Part shown: one piece after another, positions 1-9,800 of the stretch
Numbering within the stretch: position 1 is the stretch's first letter
How the letters are laid out: the number at the start of each line of letters is the position of its first letter
DNA from: Crocosphaera sp. UHCC 0190
GTDB taxonomy: Bacteria > Cyanobacteriota > Cyanobacteriia > Cyanobacteriales > Microcystaceae
DNA length: 64,000 bases
NCBI RefSeq assembly: GCF_034932065.1
Contig: NZ_JAYGHP010000001.1
Coordinates: 310,001 to 374,000, forward strand
Direction of reading: 5' to 3'
Made by a program: the position numbers and the translations under genes
Notes under the pieces: generated by a model
What the model was told of the DNA's origin: nothing
The model's database searches: none
Seen by the model: the letters and a program-made list of their open reading frames with translations, nothing else

Positions 1-127
1 AATCAAAAATTTTATTGAAGACAGAACAAATAACCGCTTGCCAAATTAAAAAACGATACTTTTTTCCGTATTGTAAGAGACGTGGTAAAGGATATTTAGG
101 GAGGTGATTTTTTCTCTGTTTTGACAT
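1..127 (-). CDS. ABC exporter (permease-ATPase fusion type), N-terminal 42 residues only
   Basis: The ATG lies at 125-127 and the frame stays open to the window edge. The visible protein starts MSKQRKNHLP and continues with LLQYGKKYRFLIW and NKIFD. This resembles the start of cyanobacterial MsbA-like exporters, in which a short cytoplasmic segment precedes the first transmembrane helix. No ATPase motif can be seen because the rest is outside the window. The start lies 23 bases after the stop of the GluR0-like gene on the same strand, so the two may be co-transcribed. The family call rests on N-terminal resemblance only. Confidence 0.6.
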   Translation of the reverse strand, partial: MSKQRKNHLPKYPLPRLLQYGKKYRFLIWQAVICSVFNKIFD

Positions 128-150
128 TGTGTTTAATTTACTAATAATGT

Positions 151-1260
151 TTATTCTTGAGATACCCCTTGAATTTCTCTCTCGATAATTTCCTCAACTC
201 TACCTGATTCTTTTAACTGAATTAGGGCAAGATTAATCTCTCGAACTAATTGACTATTTAAGGGTAAAACAAAGCCATAATCCTCCAAGGATATCGATAG
301 ATTAGCAATACGAAATGCTGCATCAGGATGCTGATATAAATAATACTTTAAAGCAGGAACATCAAACATAACGCCCTTAGCTTTACCCGATTTTAACCGT
401 TCAATTGCTCCCTCTAAATTAGGAGATTCTAATAAACGCGCTTGATAATTTTTTGCCCATTCCGCCCCTGTTGTTCCGGTAACGACAGCAATTTGTTTTC
501 CTTGAAGATCTTGCAGTTGAGTAAATTGTTCGGTATGATCTTGTGATAATAATAATGTCATCACAGTGGCAATCCCTGCTGTTAGAGAAGAAGCTGCCAC
601 CATAGTAATCAACATCCAGATACTCGTGACGGCTTTACCTGTTTTAGTCACAGGGGCTTTATCGCCATAACCCACAGTCGTTAAAGTTACTAAAGCAAAC
701 CAGATCCCATTACCAACTCCCCGAAAATAAGACTTAGGAAACTGTTCTTCATTGCGACGAGATTCTGCTATCCAAATTAAATTACCCACAATAAAAAGAA
801 TAACAAATAAACCACCCACAGAAGAAATTACTGCTACTTGAAATAAAGGTTTAATGCGATTCCAAACCGAGGGACTTTCCCCTGAAACTAATAAGCCAAT
901 TTGTGCCTTAAAATAGGGCTGAGTAAAGGTAACTCTTTTAAACCGAGCCGCCGTAATACTGATCGGCCCAATCAGAACATCTAGTTCCCCACTGGTAACG
1001 CGATTAATCCCCGTCTTAACTCCTGGTTGGGCAATGAATTGGTACTTAAGATTAGTATTGGCTGCCAATTCTTGCCACAGTTCAACACTAATACCTTTAA
1101 AGGTTTGATTTGTATAGCTCGAAAAAGGTGGAGAACCCACAACACCCACTTTTAGAGGGTATTTTACAGGAGGAGACTCAGATTGCACAACGGCCAAAGT
1201 TGATCCTGTTAAGGTCAGCCATAACGCCAAAGAGAGTAAACCCGTAGGAAACATGATCAT
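151..1260 (-). CDS. GluR0-like glutamate-gated potassium channel
   Basis: A hydrophobic signal segment covers about residues 1-25. A periplasmic-binding half domain (S1) follows, then TM1 near 135-165, a pore loop with TVGYGD at 195-200, TM2 near 212-238, and the second binding half (S2) to the C-terminus. This S1-TM-P-TM-S2 order is that of the bacterial ionotropic glutamate receptor GluR0 of Synechocystis, and TVGYGD is the K+ selectivity filter. The protein should sit in the plasma membrane and open on binding an amino acid in the periplasm. A TTG at 1266 is also in frame, but the ATG at 1260 (MIMFPTG) gives a normal signal peptide. The ligand is not known from sequence. Confidence 0.85.
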   Translation of the reverse strand: MIMFPTGLLSLALWLTLTGSTLAVVQSESPPVKYPLKVGVVGSPPFSSYTNQTFKGISVELWQELAANTNLKYQFIAQPGVKTGINRVTSGELDVLIGPISITAARFKRVTFTQPYFKAQIGLLVSGESPSVWNRIKPLFQVAVISSVGGLFVILFIVGNLIWIAESRRNEEQFPKSYFRGVGNGIWFALVTLTTVGYGDKAPVTKTGKAVTSIWMLITMVAASSLTAGIATVMTLLLSQDHTEQFTQLQDLQGKQIAVVTGTTGAEWAKNYQARLLESPNLEGAIERLKSGKAKGVMFDVPALKYYLYQHPDAAFRIANLSISLEDYGFVLPLNSQLVREINLALIQLKESGRVEEIIEREIQGVSQE

Positions 1261-1332
1261 TTTCAACTAAAAAGTGCGCTCTCTTATTGTGCCAGGAGAG
1301 TCTTGATATTTGAATTGTCCTGTAACGGGCTA

Positions 1333-1419
1333 CGGAGAGGGAGGGATTCGAACCCTCGTTAAAGTTACCCCTAAACAGCATTTCCAGTGCTGCGCCTTCA
1401 ACCGCTCGGCCACCTCTCC
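1333..1419 (-). tRNA. trnS-GGA: tRNA-Ser (anticodon GGA)
   Basis: The minus strand folds as a class II tRNA. The acceptor arms are GGAGAGG and CCTCTCC with a G discriminator. The anticodon stem CAGCA/TGCTG encloses the loop CTGGAAA, giving anticodon GGA. A long variable arm precedes the T arm, which carries GGTTCGAATCC. The CCA end is not encoded. The long variable arm and the anticodon both indicate serine. Confidence 0.95.
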
Positions 1420-1483
1420 TAATGGGGTCACGAATATTGATTATACATCAAAGGTTATCTAAATTACCAGAGTTTTAAAATTT

Positions 1484-2638
1484 TTAGGGATCACCGAGAT
1501 AAATTCCCAGCGATCGCGCGGTTTTCACCAGATAGTCTTGGGGGTCTACAGGTGATGTACACTGCTTTTTCTGGCGGCGTTCTTTAATGGTGGTCATAAT
1601 AAATGATAGGCATTTGCTACTAACCTGGCCTTTTTGCCAAACGACCAAACGATCATAATGATTGCTTTCAATTAATTCAACGGCTTTAATGCCGAAAGCG
1701 GTTGCTAATAAACGATCCCAAGCTACAGGAGGATGACTCCGTTGTAAATGTCCTAAGACGGTGACTCGCATATCAACGTCTTTTAAGGTACAAAAGTCCT
1801 GATGTTTTTCATGACACAGAATCTGACTATATTCTTTGATTTGTTGCAGGAGATAATCCCCAATGTAAGACTCTTTCCGTTGATCTTGGGTTTTAACCCC
1901 TTCGGCAATGACAACTAGGGCAAAATGACGGCCAGACTCTCGTAATTTCAACAGGTGATGACAACAATCATCAATAACGTCTAAGGTTAAACAAGGGGTC
2001 AATTCAGGAATGAGGATAATATCGGCCCCGCCAGCAATCCCCCCCCGCAGGGCTAAATGGCCCGCATCTCGCCCCATTGCTTGCACAATCATAATCCGTT
2101 CGTGGCTGGCTGCGGTAAAGGTAAGATCGTATAATGCTTGAGTGACAATCTCGACAGCAGTGGTAAAACCGACAGAGAATTCTGTGGCCGGAACGTCATT
2201 ATCAATGGTTTTAGGAATCGCTACAATATTCCAATTACCTGCTTTGGCTAAATCATAAATAATATCGAGACTGCCATCACCCCCAATCACAATTAAGGCA
2301 TCGAGTCCTAAAATGTCATACCCTTTGAGAATATTGGCCTTAACGTCTGGGTTTTCGGGGTGGCCTTTACTGATTGAGCCTAAGACACTACCACTAAAAA
2401 ATTGTAAAACATCTAATCCTCTAATTCTGCCTGGTAATTGATAACATTTCCCTGTGAGGATCAGATCATCTGGTAAACATTCCTCTTGGGCAATGTGCAT
2501 AAAGCCATCTGTCCCGTAAGGAATGCCATAAACTGTCCATCCTTTTTGTTCTGAGGCTTTTACCACTGCCCGAATTACGGCGTTTAATCCAGGACAGTCG
2601 CCCCCACTGGTTAGGATACCGATACGTTTCGTTTGCAT
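1484..2638 (-). CDS. pfkA: 6-phosphofructokinase
   Basis: The 384-residue protein phosphorylates fructose 6-phosphate to fructose 1,6-bisphosphate in glycolysis. Visible family motifs are the N-terminal phosphate loop [18 protein letters not shown] near residue 120, PKTIDNDV near 145 and [10 protein letters not shown] near 190. The glycine in GGDGS usually goes with ATP as phosphoryl donor, whereas a lysine before TIDND is usual in PPi-type or group III enzymes, so the donor is not certain. The gene is monocistronic in appearance, with about 100 bases to its downstream neighbour's end. Cyanobacteria often have two pfk genes; this could be either paralogue. Confidence 0.93.
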   Translation of the reverse strand: MQTKRIGILTSGGDCPGLNAVIRAVVKASEQKGWTVYGIPYGTDGFMHIAQEECLPDDLILTGKCYQLPGRIRGLDVLQFFSGSVLGSISKGHPENPDVKANILKGYDILGLDALIVIGGDGSLDIIYDLAKAGNWNIVAIPKTIDNDVPATEFSVGFTTAVEIVTQALYDLTFTAASHERIMIVQAMGRDAGHLALRGGIAGGADIILIPELTPCLTLDVIDDCCHHLLKLRESGRHFALVVIAEGVKTQDQRKESYIGDYLLQQIKEYSQILCHEKHQDFCTLKDVDMRVTVLGHLQRSHPPVAWDRLLATAFGIKAVELIESNHYDRLVVWQKGQVSSKCLSFIMTTIKERRQKKQCTSPVDPQDYLVKTARSLGIYLGDP

Positions 2639-2740
2639 ATTTTTTTCCTTAAGGGAAGGTTAAGAAAATTAACAAAATGGTTTTCGATTGCCAAAAGGTT
2701 AATCAGGGAAACGGCCATCCATGCTATCAAGTAAATAGGC

Positions 2741-3751
2741 TTAACGGACTTGCCAAATAGGGGCATAGGTTTGTAAGGCTTTCATATATTGGGCCCGTTC
2801 AAATGCGGTAGGATCAGGACAATGAAGTTGACTTAAACTTCCTTGCATTTGTTCGATAGACTCATATTCGTTTTCTTCCATCCAGTTCTGCATTCCTTCT
2901 TCTAGGGTGCTTAAATAGTGAATTCCATGGCGTAATAAAGCACTGACAACTTGGGTGATTTTTGCCCCTGCCATGACCATTTTTAGCACATCGGTTGCAT
3001 TGTGAATACCACTGGTAGCGGCTAAGTCTATGTCAATTTTTCCGTATAAAATAGCAATCCAACGCATGGGAAGACGCATTGCTTGAGGGGTACTTAAAAG
3101 GACATTGGGATAAACTTCAAGGTTGCTTAAATCAATATCGGGTTGATAGAAACGATTAAATAACACTAAACCATCGGCCCCCGCTTCACTGAGGCGTTTT
3201 GCCATATTAGCGGTATTACTAAAATAGGGACTAATTTTAACGGCAACGGGAATATTTACCTCTGCTTTAACGGCCCGTAAAATCTCTAAATAATTCTGTT
3301 CAATTTCGCCCCCAGGAATGTCTAAATCTGTGGGAACATAATAAATATTTAATTCTAATGCGTCGGCCCCTGCTTGTTCAATTTGTTTAGAATAGTCTAA
3401 CCAACCTCCCAAGGTAGAACCGTTAATACTCCCAATAATTGGCATATCTACCATTTCTTTTGCTTTGCGAATATGGTCTAGATATTCTTGGGAACCGACA
3501 TGAAAAATTTCGGGTTCAGGAAAATAGGTTAATGCTTCTGCAAAGCTTTCGGTTCCATAGGTTAAATGATGATGTAATTCGAGTCTTTCTTGTCTTAATT
3601 GTTCTTCAAAAAATGAGTGAAGAATTACAGCAGAGGCACCGGAATCTTCCATGCGTTTAATATTATCAACATCTTCGGTTAATGGGGCGCAAGAACCTAC
3701 GACAAGAGGCGATTTTAGGGTTAATCCCAGGTAGGTTGTTGTTAAATTCAT
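2741..3751 (-). CDS. dihydroorotate dehydrogenase-like FMN oxidoreductase
   Basis: The 336-residue protein has the TIM-barrel layout of the class 1 dihydroorotate dehydrogenase family. It opens with TTYLGLTLKSPLVVGS, and has ALELNIYY near 140, VKISPYF near 170 and a C-terminal TSGIHNATDVLKMVMAGA phosphate/FMN-binding stretch. It is one of the cyanobacterial PyrD-like proteins that lack the typical PyrD active-site loop, so its substrate is uncertain. The start is the ATG preceded by a GGAG-like ribosome site. It may not act in pyrimidine synthesis, and no pyr gene is nearby. Confidence 0.8.
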   Translation of the reverse strand: MNLTTTYLGLTLKSPLVVGSCAPLTEDVDNIKRMEDSGASAVILHSFFEEQLRQERLELHHHLTYGTESFAEALTYFPEPEIFHVGSQEYLDHIRKAKEMVDMPIIGSINGSTLGGWLDYSKQIEQAGADALELNIYYVPTDLDIPGGEIEQNYLEILRAVKAEVNIPVAVKISPYFSNTANMAKRLSEAGADGLVLFNRFYQPDIDLSNLEVYPNVLLSTPQAMRLPMRWIAILYGKIDIDLAATSGIHNATDVLKMVMAGAKITQVVSALLRHGIHYLSTLEEGMQNWMEENEYESIEQMQGSLSQLHCPDPTAFERAQYMKALQTYAPIWQVR

Positions 3752-4122
3752 TGTGAGTCTCCTGATGCAAAAATAATTTATTTTGTCTGATTTCGAGGAA
3801 AATTAAACTACAAAACTTTGGGCTTTTTTATGTATAAAAAGCTTGGTTTTACTAATTTTGTTTACAAGGCCTCATGACTATCTTATCAGTTTGTATGAGT
3901 CTTTTTCTCTTAGTTTATTTTCTTGTAAGATTTTGCAATATTTACTTAACAATATGTAGCTTTATTTTTTGTGGGGACAAGGCATTATTAACGAAGTCAG
4001 AAGTTTGTTTTTGTAACGGGTATTTATGTATTATAATCTATATTTTTATCTCTACTAACATTATCACCACTACCAGAATGGTGTTGAATATAATTATAAT
4101 TAATAATTGTATCTTCTACTTT
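3752..4122. other. AT-rich intergenic region without a convincing gene
   Basis: About 370 bases separate the start of the DHOD-like gene from the 3' end of the universal stress gene. The segment is very AT-rich. An open frame on the plus strand (3874-4146) codes for a Cys/Ile/Phe-rich run of low-complexity residues, has no good ribosome site and runs into the stress gene, so I do not call it. The promoter of the DHOD-like gene should lie in its left part. Confidence 0.5.
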
Positions 4123-4611
4123 TTAACGAGAAGGTTGCACAATTAACGCAGAACAAGCGGCATGATGTAACACATAATTGCTGACACTTCCTAACAAAAA
4201 TTCTTGCAGTCCAGAACGTCCTCGATGACCAATAACAATCACGTCAGCTTGCCATTCATGGGCAGTTTTACAAATTGTTGAACCAGGAACCCCCATAATC
4301 TGTTTAAATTCAGTTTTAATCCCGGCATCCGTAGCAATTTTACCATGAGATTCTAACATTTCAATACCAGACTTTTCAAAAGCTGTCCATTGTTTTCGCC
4401 AACTTTCTAAGGTTAAATCATTACCAGTAGCGGGATATAATTCTTTTAAATCAGAGGGAATAGGTAAGGGACTATTTTCTTCTTCACCTGACAGAACATG
4501 AAGCAAAAATAATCGAGTATTATCTTGCTGTTTTGCCAAAGATAACCCATGACTAAAGACAATTTCTGCCATTTCTGACATATCCAAAGCAACAAGAATT
4601 TTTTGATACAT
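4123..4611 (-). CDS. universal stress protein (UspA family)
   Basis: The protein is 162 residues, typical for a single-domain Usp. It starts MYQKILVALDMSE, the usual first strand with an Asp in the nucleotide site. It ends with GHRGRSGLQEFLLGSVSNYVLHHA, which carries the G-2x-G-9x-G(S/T) ATP-binding signature. It is a cytoplasmic, probably ATP-binding stress protein whose specific role is not known. It lies upstream of fabG's end on the same strand but is separated by about 60 bases. Confidence 0.92.
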   Translation of the reverse strand: MYQKILVALDMSEMAEIVFSHGLSLAKQQDNTRLFLLHVLSGEEENSPLPIPSDLKELYPATGNDLTLESWRKQWTAFEKSGIEMLESHGKIATDAGIKTEFKQIMGVPGSTICKTAHEWQADVIVIGHRGRSGLQEFLLGSVSNYVLHHAACSALIVQPSR

Positions 4612-4675
4612 TGATTTATTCCCTCTGATAAATTTAAGTTTCTAAACTGATAGAAAAATCCTAGTTTTACCTTCC

Positions 4676-5443
<768 letters not shown>

Positions 5444-5500
5444 TTATCTTATCTACAAAACACCATCTTACGGGAAAACCTGACACCCCTTAATTTTATT

Positions 5501-5528
5501 GTGGAGGCGAACAGCCGTTCGCCCCTAC
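5501..5528. repeat. dispersed palindrome with CCCCTAC end (copy 1)
   Basis: The arms GGCGAAC (5506-5512) and GTTCGCC (5517-5523) form a hairpin with a four-base loop, followed by CCTAC. The whole 28-base unit is a near-perfect palindrome with three mismatches in its left arm. It lies between the divergent fabG and asnS genes. It belongs to the same structural family as the units at 6991, 7804, 17247 and 55887. Confidence 0.7.
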
Positions 5529-5589
5529 TTTAACAGCTTATACCTGATAAAATAGCCATACAATGACTTCCTAATCATCCTAAACCACG

Positions 5590-6981
5590 ATGCCAACGAA
5601 ACGAATTCGAGACATTTTACGTCATGGTCAACCTGATGAAACCGTTACTATTCAAGGTTGGGTACGCACTAAGCGAGAATTAAAAGAATTTGCTTTTATG
5701 GAAGTCAATGATGGGTCTTCTTTGGGCAATTTACAGGTTGTGCTTGACACCAATCTTCCTAACTATGAAAATGTGGTTAAATCCCTTAATACAGGGTCTT
5801 CTGTGGAAGTTTCGGGCAGTTTAGTCCCCTCTCCAGGAAAAGGACAAAGAATTGAGTTAAAAGCTTCTACAATTCAAGTATATGGGGAAGCTGACCCCGA
5901 AACCTATCCTCTCCAGAAAAAACGCCATTCCTTTGAATTTTTACGCACCATTGGACATTTGCGATCGCGGACGAATACCATGGGAGCAGTGATGCGGGTG
6001 AGAAATGCCTGTGCAACGGCTATTCATAACTTTTTTCAAGAACGAGATTTTTTGTGGGTTCATACCCCAATTATTACGGCGAGTGACTGTGAAGGGGCAG
6101 GGGAATTATTTACCGTTACTAATTTTAATTTAAACAAACTTCCTCGTAATAAACAACAAGAAGTTGATTATGTTCAAGACTTTTTTGGTAAACAAGCTTA
6201 TTTAACGGTTAGTGGTCAATTGGAAGCGGAAGTTATGGCCATGGCTTTTCAAAATGTATATACGTTTGGGCCAACTTTTCGGGCAGAAAATTCTAACACT
6301 TCCCGTCATTTAGCTGAGTTTTGGATGGTGGAACCAGAGATGGCTTTTTGTGACATTGAAGGGGATCAAGATTTGGCTGAAGAATTCTTAAAGTATATTT
6401 TTAAATATGTTTTAGAAACTTGTCCCGAAGACATGGAATTTTTTAACCAACGGATTGATAAATCTGTCTTAGAAACAGCTAACAATATCATTAATAATGA
6501 ATTTGAACGCATTACTTACACCGAGGCGATTAAGTTACTGGAAAAATCCAGTAAACAGTTTGAATATGCCGTAGAATGGGGGATAGATTTACAGTCAGAA
6601 CATGAACGTTATTTGGCGGAAGAATTGTTTAAAAAACCTTTGATTGTTACGAATTATCCTGCTGCTATTAAAGCCTTTTATATGCGTCTGAATGATGATC
6701 AAAAAACCGTAGCAGCGATGGATGTATTAGCCCCAAAAATTGGGGAGATCATCGGCGGTTCCCAACGGGAAGAAAGATTAGATGTGTTAGAAAAGCGCAT
6801 CGCAGAAATGGGCATTATTTCTGATGATCTTTGGTGGTATTTAGACTTACGTCGTTATGGTACTGTTCCTCATGCCGGATTTGGTTTAGGCTTTGAAAGA
6901 CTGGTACAATTTATGACAGGAATGGGCAACATTAGAGATGTTATTCCTTTCCCTCGTACGCCTTTGAGTGCTGAATTTTAA
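5590..6981 (+). CDS. asnS: asparaginyl-tRNA synthetase
   Basis: The 463-residue class IIb synthetase charges tRNA-Asn with asparagine. An N-terminal OB-fold anticodon-binding domain covers about residues 1-110 ([22 protein letters not shown]). The catalytic domain has motif 2 near [21 protein letters not shown] and motif 3 near [29 protein letters not shown] distinguishes AsnRS from AspRS. It starts with an ATG at 5590 and stands alone, divergent from fabG. Confidence 0.96.
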   Translation: MPTKRIRDILRHGQPDETVTIQGWVRTKRELKEFAFMEVNDGSSLGNLQVVLDTNLPNYENVVKSLNTGSSVEVSGSLVPSPGKGQRIELKASTIQVYGEADPETYPLQKKRHSFEFLRTIGHLRSRTNTMGAVMRVRNACATAIHNFFQERDFLWVHTPIITASDCEGAGELFTVTNFNLNKLPRNKQQEVDYVQDFFGKQAYLTVSGQLEAEVMAMAFQNVYTFGPTFRAENSNTSRHLAEFWMVEPEMAFCDIEGDQDLAEEFLKYIFKYVLETCPEDMEFFNQRIDKSVLETANNIINNEFERITYTEAIKLLEKSSKQFEYAVEWGIDLQSEHERYLAEELFKKPLIVTNYPAAIKAFYMRLNDDQKTVAAMDVLAPKIGEIIGGSQREERLDVLEKRIAEMGIISDDLWWYLDLRRYGTVPHAGFGLGFERLVQFMTGMGNIRDVIPFPRTPLSAEF

Positions 6982-6990
6982 ATCATAATT

Positions 6991-7016
6991 CCTAAGGTGG
7001 GCAATGCCCACCCTAC
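6991..7016. repeat. dispersed palindrome with CCCTAC end (copy 2)
   Basis: GGTGGGCA and TGCCCACC are perfect inverted arms around one base (6996-7012), followed by CTAC. The unit starts ten bases after the asnS stop, so it may also act as a transcript 3' end, although there is no T-run. The arms differ in sequence from other copies but the CCCTAC end is shared. Confidence 0.7.
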
Positions 7017-7041
7017 ATCTTGACTTACTATGGAGAAAATT

Positions 7042-7416
7042 ATGTCAATAGAAGCCACAATTTCCGATTATTATAACAGTTTAGCATCCATGAATCCCCA
7101 AGGTTGGTTAAATACATTAGCTGAAAATGCGACTATTTATGATCCTGTAGGTAAACCCCCATTAAACCCTCAAGAAGACTCCCAAAAATTGTTTACTATT
7201 CTCACAACTTTTTACAGCAAATTTGATATACTCAAAGAGTCATTATTTGTTGTTAATAATGAGGCCGCCGTTAAATGGAAAATGACCGTTATTTCTAAAA
7301 ATGGTAAGGAAGCAACTGCCGAAGGAATTACCACATTTAAACTCAACGAAGCTGGAAAAATTACCCAAGTTAAAGCTTATTGGGATGAAAACCAATTAAA
7401 ATCACAATTAATGTAG
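7042..7416 (+). CDS. SnoaL/NTF2-like fold protein
   Basis: A small protein of 124 residues with the cone-shaped NTF2/SnoaL-like pattern: an N-terminal helix (ISDYYNSLASMNPQGWL), then NATIYDPVGKPP, and a C-terminal strand series ending GKITQVKAYWDENQL. Such domains bind small ligands or act as isomerases; the ligand is unknown here. An ATG at 7030 is in frame, but GGAG at 7032-7035 sits six bases before the ATG at 7042, so the latter is preferred. It is followed 13 bases later by a small membrane protein on the same strand. Confidence 0.7.
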   Translation: MSIEATISDYYNSLASMNPQGWLNTLAENATIYDPVGKPPLNPQEDSQKLFTILTTFYSKFDILKESLFVVNNEAAVKWKMTVISKNGKEATAEGITTFKLNEAGKITQVKAYWDENQLKSQLM

Positions 7417-7429
7417 GAGAGACGTTACA

Positions 7430-7546
7430 ATGACAGAACCACCGAAAGAAAAGAACATTATTCCTATTAGTCCACAAACGGCGGTTTTAATTATTAGTCT
7501 TTTGATTTTGTTGCCTTTATTATTAACGGGATTTTTTGCCCATTAA
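7430..7546 (+). CDS. 38-residue single-span membrane protein
   Basis: The frame reads MTEPPKEKNIIP, then one strongly hydrophobic span (TAVLIISLLILLPLLLTGFF), then AH and stop. TAGGAGAG lies 11-17 bases upstream of the ATG and could serve as the ribosome site. It follows the SnoaL-like gene by 13 bases, so the two are probably co-transcribed. A charged, proline-rich N-terminus followed by one helix resembles small subunits of thylakoid complexes, but I do not recognise the family. Confidence 0.6.
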   Translation: MTEPPKEKNIIPISPQTAVLIISLLILLPLLLTGFFAH

Positions 7547-7563
7547 AAATTTAGCCTAAAACA

Positions 7564-7779
7564 TCATTTCTGAAAAAGTTGCTGAATACTTTGGGGGAGA
7601 CTGGTAATTTCGTTCCATAATTTTTGGGGGCTAATACCAAATCCTAATTGTAATAATAAGACAATAACTGCAATAGAAATGGCGGTAGTCGCACTTGATT
7701 TAATAACTGTAAATAACCAGCGAAATACAAGAAAAGATACTAACAACGCTGCAATTAATAAAATTAGATTTGTTGGCAT
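7564..7779 (-). CDS. small membrane protein, unknown
   Basis: 71 residues with two hydrophobic segments (about 3-22 and 31-48) and an amphipathic C-terminal tail (LWNEITSLPQSIQQLFQ). The composition is that of a conserved small cyanobacterial membrane protein, but no function can be given. It lies downstream of dxr on the same strand, with 53 bases between them that hold a perfect palindrome. An ATG with a normal AT-rich lead starts it. Confidence 0.65.
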   Translation of the reverse strand: MPTNLILLIAALLVSFLVFRWLFTVIKSSATTAISIAVIVLLLQLGFGISPQKLWNEITSLPQSIQQLFQK

Positions 7780-7803
7780 ATTATTAAATCAAAAATTATA
7801 GAA

Positions 7804-7829
7804 TAAGGGCATAATATATTATGCCCTAC
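7804..7829. repeat. dispersed palindrome with CCCTAC end (copy 3)
   Basis: GGGCATAATA (7807-7816) is followed directly by its reverse complement TATTATGCCC (7817-7826), then TAC. It is a 20-base perfect palindrome located just after the dxr stop on the minus strand. The stem differs from the other copies, but the right-hand end CCCTAC is the same. Confidence 0.7.
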
Positions 7830-7832
7830 AGG

Positions 7833-9029
7833 TTATTTTAAAGAAACCACTTTAGGGACTTTTCCTAACCCCTCAGCCGCTATTAAAACCGTTTTTCTGG
7901 CCCATTGATCAGCCTCTAAAATGTCCGCTAAACTAGGACTTGAAGAATTATGAGAATTAAAGCGATCGCAGGTTATTTCAATAACGCGAGGAATGTCTAA
8001 AAAGGCAATTTTCTCTGCTAAAAATAAAGCCACAGCTTGCTCATTTGCTGCATTTAAAACCGCAGGCATCGCGCCCCCTATTCTTCCGGCTGAGTAGGCT
8101 AACTGCATACAAGGGTACTTATCATGATCTGGTTCTCGAAAGGTTAAACTACCCGCTTTTACCAAATCTAATCGTTCCCAATCAGTATAAATTCTTTCGG
8201 GCCAAGACAGAGCATATAATAAAGGAAGACGCATATCCGGCCAACCCAATTGAGCCAAAACTGAGGTATCTTGTAACTCAATTAAAGAGTGAATAATACT
8301 CTGAGGATGAATCACAATATCAATGTTATTGTAATCCATGCCAAACAAGTAATGGGCTTCAATAACTTCTAACCCCTTATTCATCAAAGTTGCAGAATCT
8401 ACCGTAATTTTTTGACCCATTGACCAGTTAGGATGTTTGAGAGCATCTTGAACCGTAACATACTTTAATTGTTCCACCGGCCAATCTCGAAACGCGCCCC
8501 CAGATGCCGTTAAAATAATCCGTCTTAACCCCCCATCACGAACCCCTTGCAAACATTGAAAAATGGCAGAATGTTCCGAGTCTGCGGGTAATAATTTCAC
8601 CCCATGTTTTTCAATTAAGGGTAACACCACTGGCCCGCCAGCAATCAGAGTTTCTTTATTAGCTAAAGCAATATCTTTTCCCGCTTCTATAGCAGCAATG
8701 GTGGGTAATAAACCCGCACATCCCACAATTCCGGTGACGACACTTTCTGCATCTCCATAGCGGGCCACTTCAGCCACCCCTTCCTCTCCGGCAAGAAGTA
8801 TAGGAGAATAGTCTAGGGAAGCGATCGCATCTTTAAGATTTCCTAACTGACTTTCATCACAAATAGCCACAATTTCCGGGCGAAACTGCTTAATTTGGGT
8901 TGCCAATAAGTCTATATTAGAACGAGTCGCTAAACCCACCACTTGAAATTGTTCAGGGTATTGATTGACAATATCAAGGGTTTGGGTGCCAATAGAACCA
9001 GTAGAGCCGAGAATAGAGATTTTTTTCAC
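7833..9029 (-). CDS. dxr: 1-deoxy-D-xylulose 5-phosphate reductoisomerase
   Basis: The 398-residue enzyme converts DXP to MEP with NADPH, the committed step of plastid-type isoprenoid synthesis. It opens with the Rossmann loop [15 protein letters not shown], has [10 protein letters not shown] near residue 122, the metal site [11 protein letters not shown] near 148, and LTASGGAFR and [17 protein letters not shown] further on. These define DXR clearly. The start codon is GTG at 9027-9029. It would feed carotenoid, chlorophyll phytyl and quinone side-chain synthesis. Confidence 0.97.
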   Translation of the reverse strand: MKKISILGSTGSIGTQTLDIVNQYPEQFQVVGLATRSNIDLLATQIKQFRPEIVAICDESQLGNLKDAIASLDYSPILLAGEEGVAEVARYGDAESVVTGIVGCAGLLPTIAAIEAGKDIALANKETLIAGGPVVLPLIEKHGVKLLPADSEHSAIFQCLQGVRDGGLRRIILTASGGAFRDWPVEQLKYVTVQDALKHPNWSMGQKITVDSATLMNKGLEVIEAHYLFGMDYNNIDIVIHPQSIIHSLIELQDTSVLAQLGWPDMRLPLLYALSWPERIYTDWERLDLVKAGSLTFREPDHDKYPCMQLAYSAGRIGGAMPAVLNAANEQAVALFLAEKIAFLDIPRVIEITCDRFNSHNSSSPSLADILEADQWARKTVLIAAEGLGKVPKVVSLK

Positions 9030-9136
9030 AATGCCGCATCACTGAACTGGGGATCACCTCTCACTATAGGATTTTCGGGGCCATCTGCAAAGTCCAAGTA
9101 TAATTGTATTAGCTAGGGGAATGAGCGCAGTAAACC

Positions 9137-9664
9137 ATGAATTCTCAATATTTTTTGCTTTTTATTTGTTTAACCACTTTATGTTTAGGGAGTTGTTCTC
9201 AAATCGATCAAAATTTATATCGTCTGGAATTAGAAAGAGAATGTGTGAAGTGCAATTTAGCAGGGGTTAATTTAGCCAGAGAAAATCTTGGGGTTAAATA
9301 TCGCATTCCTCGCAGCAATCAACCTTTGTCTGTTACACCTTTTGGGTTAGAAGAAGCAAAACCTGTTAATTTGACTCAAGCAAATTTGCAAGAAGCTAAC
9401 TTTTTCCAAGCAGATTTATCGGGGGTCATTTTTTATGAGGCTAACTTACAACAGGCAAATTTAGAAGAAGCAGACTTGGAAAAAGCCCAATTAAAAGGGG
9501 CTAATCTTCAAGGAGCTAACTTACAGCAAACCAATCTCAAAGGAGCTAATTTAGAAAACGCCAATCTCAAAGGGGCTAATTTACAGGGAGTTACCCTTGA
9601 GGAGACTAATTTAAGGGGAATCATTACTGATAATCAGACACTTTGGTATGAGAAGCAAGAATAA
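9137..9664 (+). CDS. pentapeptide-repeat lipoprotein
   Basis: 175 residues. The N-terminus has a lipoprotein signal (LFICLTTLCLGSC, Cys19 as likely lipid site). From about residue 78 the chain is a run of A(N/D)LxX pentapeptides (ANLQEANFFQADLSG and so on) to near residue 165. This predicts a right-handed quadrilateral beta-helix anchored to a membrane. The function of such cyanobacterial proteins is usually unknown. A second pentapeptide gene follows 136 bases later. Confidence 0.85.
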   Translation: MNSQYFLLFICLTTLCLGSCSQIDQNLYRLELERECVKCNLAGVNLARENLGVKYRIPRSNQPLSVTPFGLEEAKPVNLTQANLQEANFFQADLSGVIFYEANLQQANLEEADLEKAQLKGANLQGANLQQTNLKGANLENANLKGANLQGVTLEETNLRGIITDNQTLWYEKQE

Positions 9665-9800
9665 GCAAGCATATATTTAACATTAAGTCTAGATTAAAAA
9701 TCACCGCTTGACAGAGAGTTTTATCACAGTAATTTAAACCACTCCGTAAGTATACTGAGAGACATCAAGATCAAGTTTTTTAAATTCAGGAATACTTATC

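Noticed and set aside
3874-4146. 90-codon plus-strand frame
   Set aside because: Very AT-rich, low-complexity Ile/Phe/Cys protein without a ribosome site that overlaps the end of the stress protein gene; it looks like chance.
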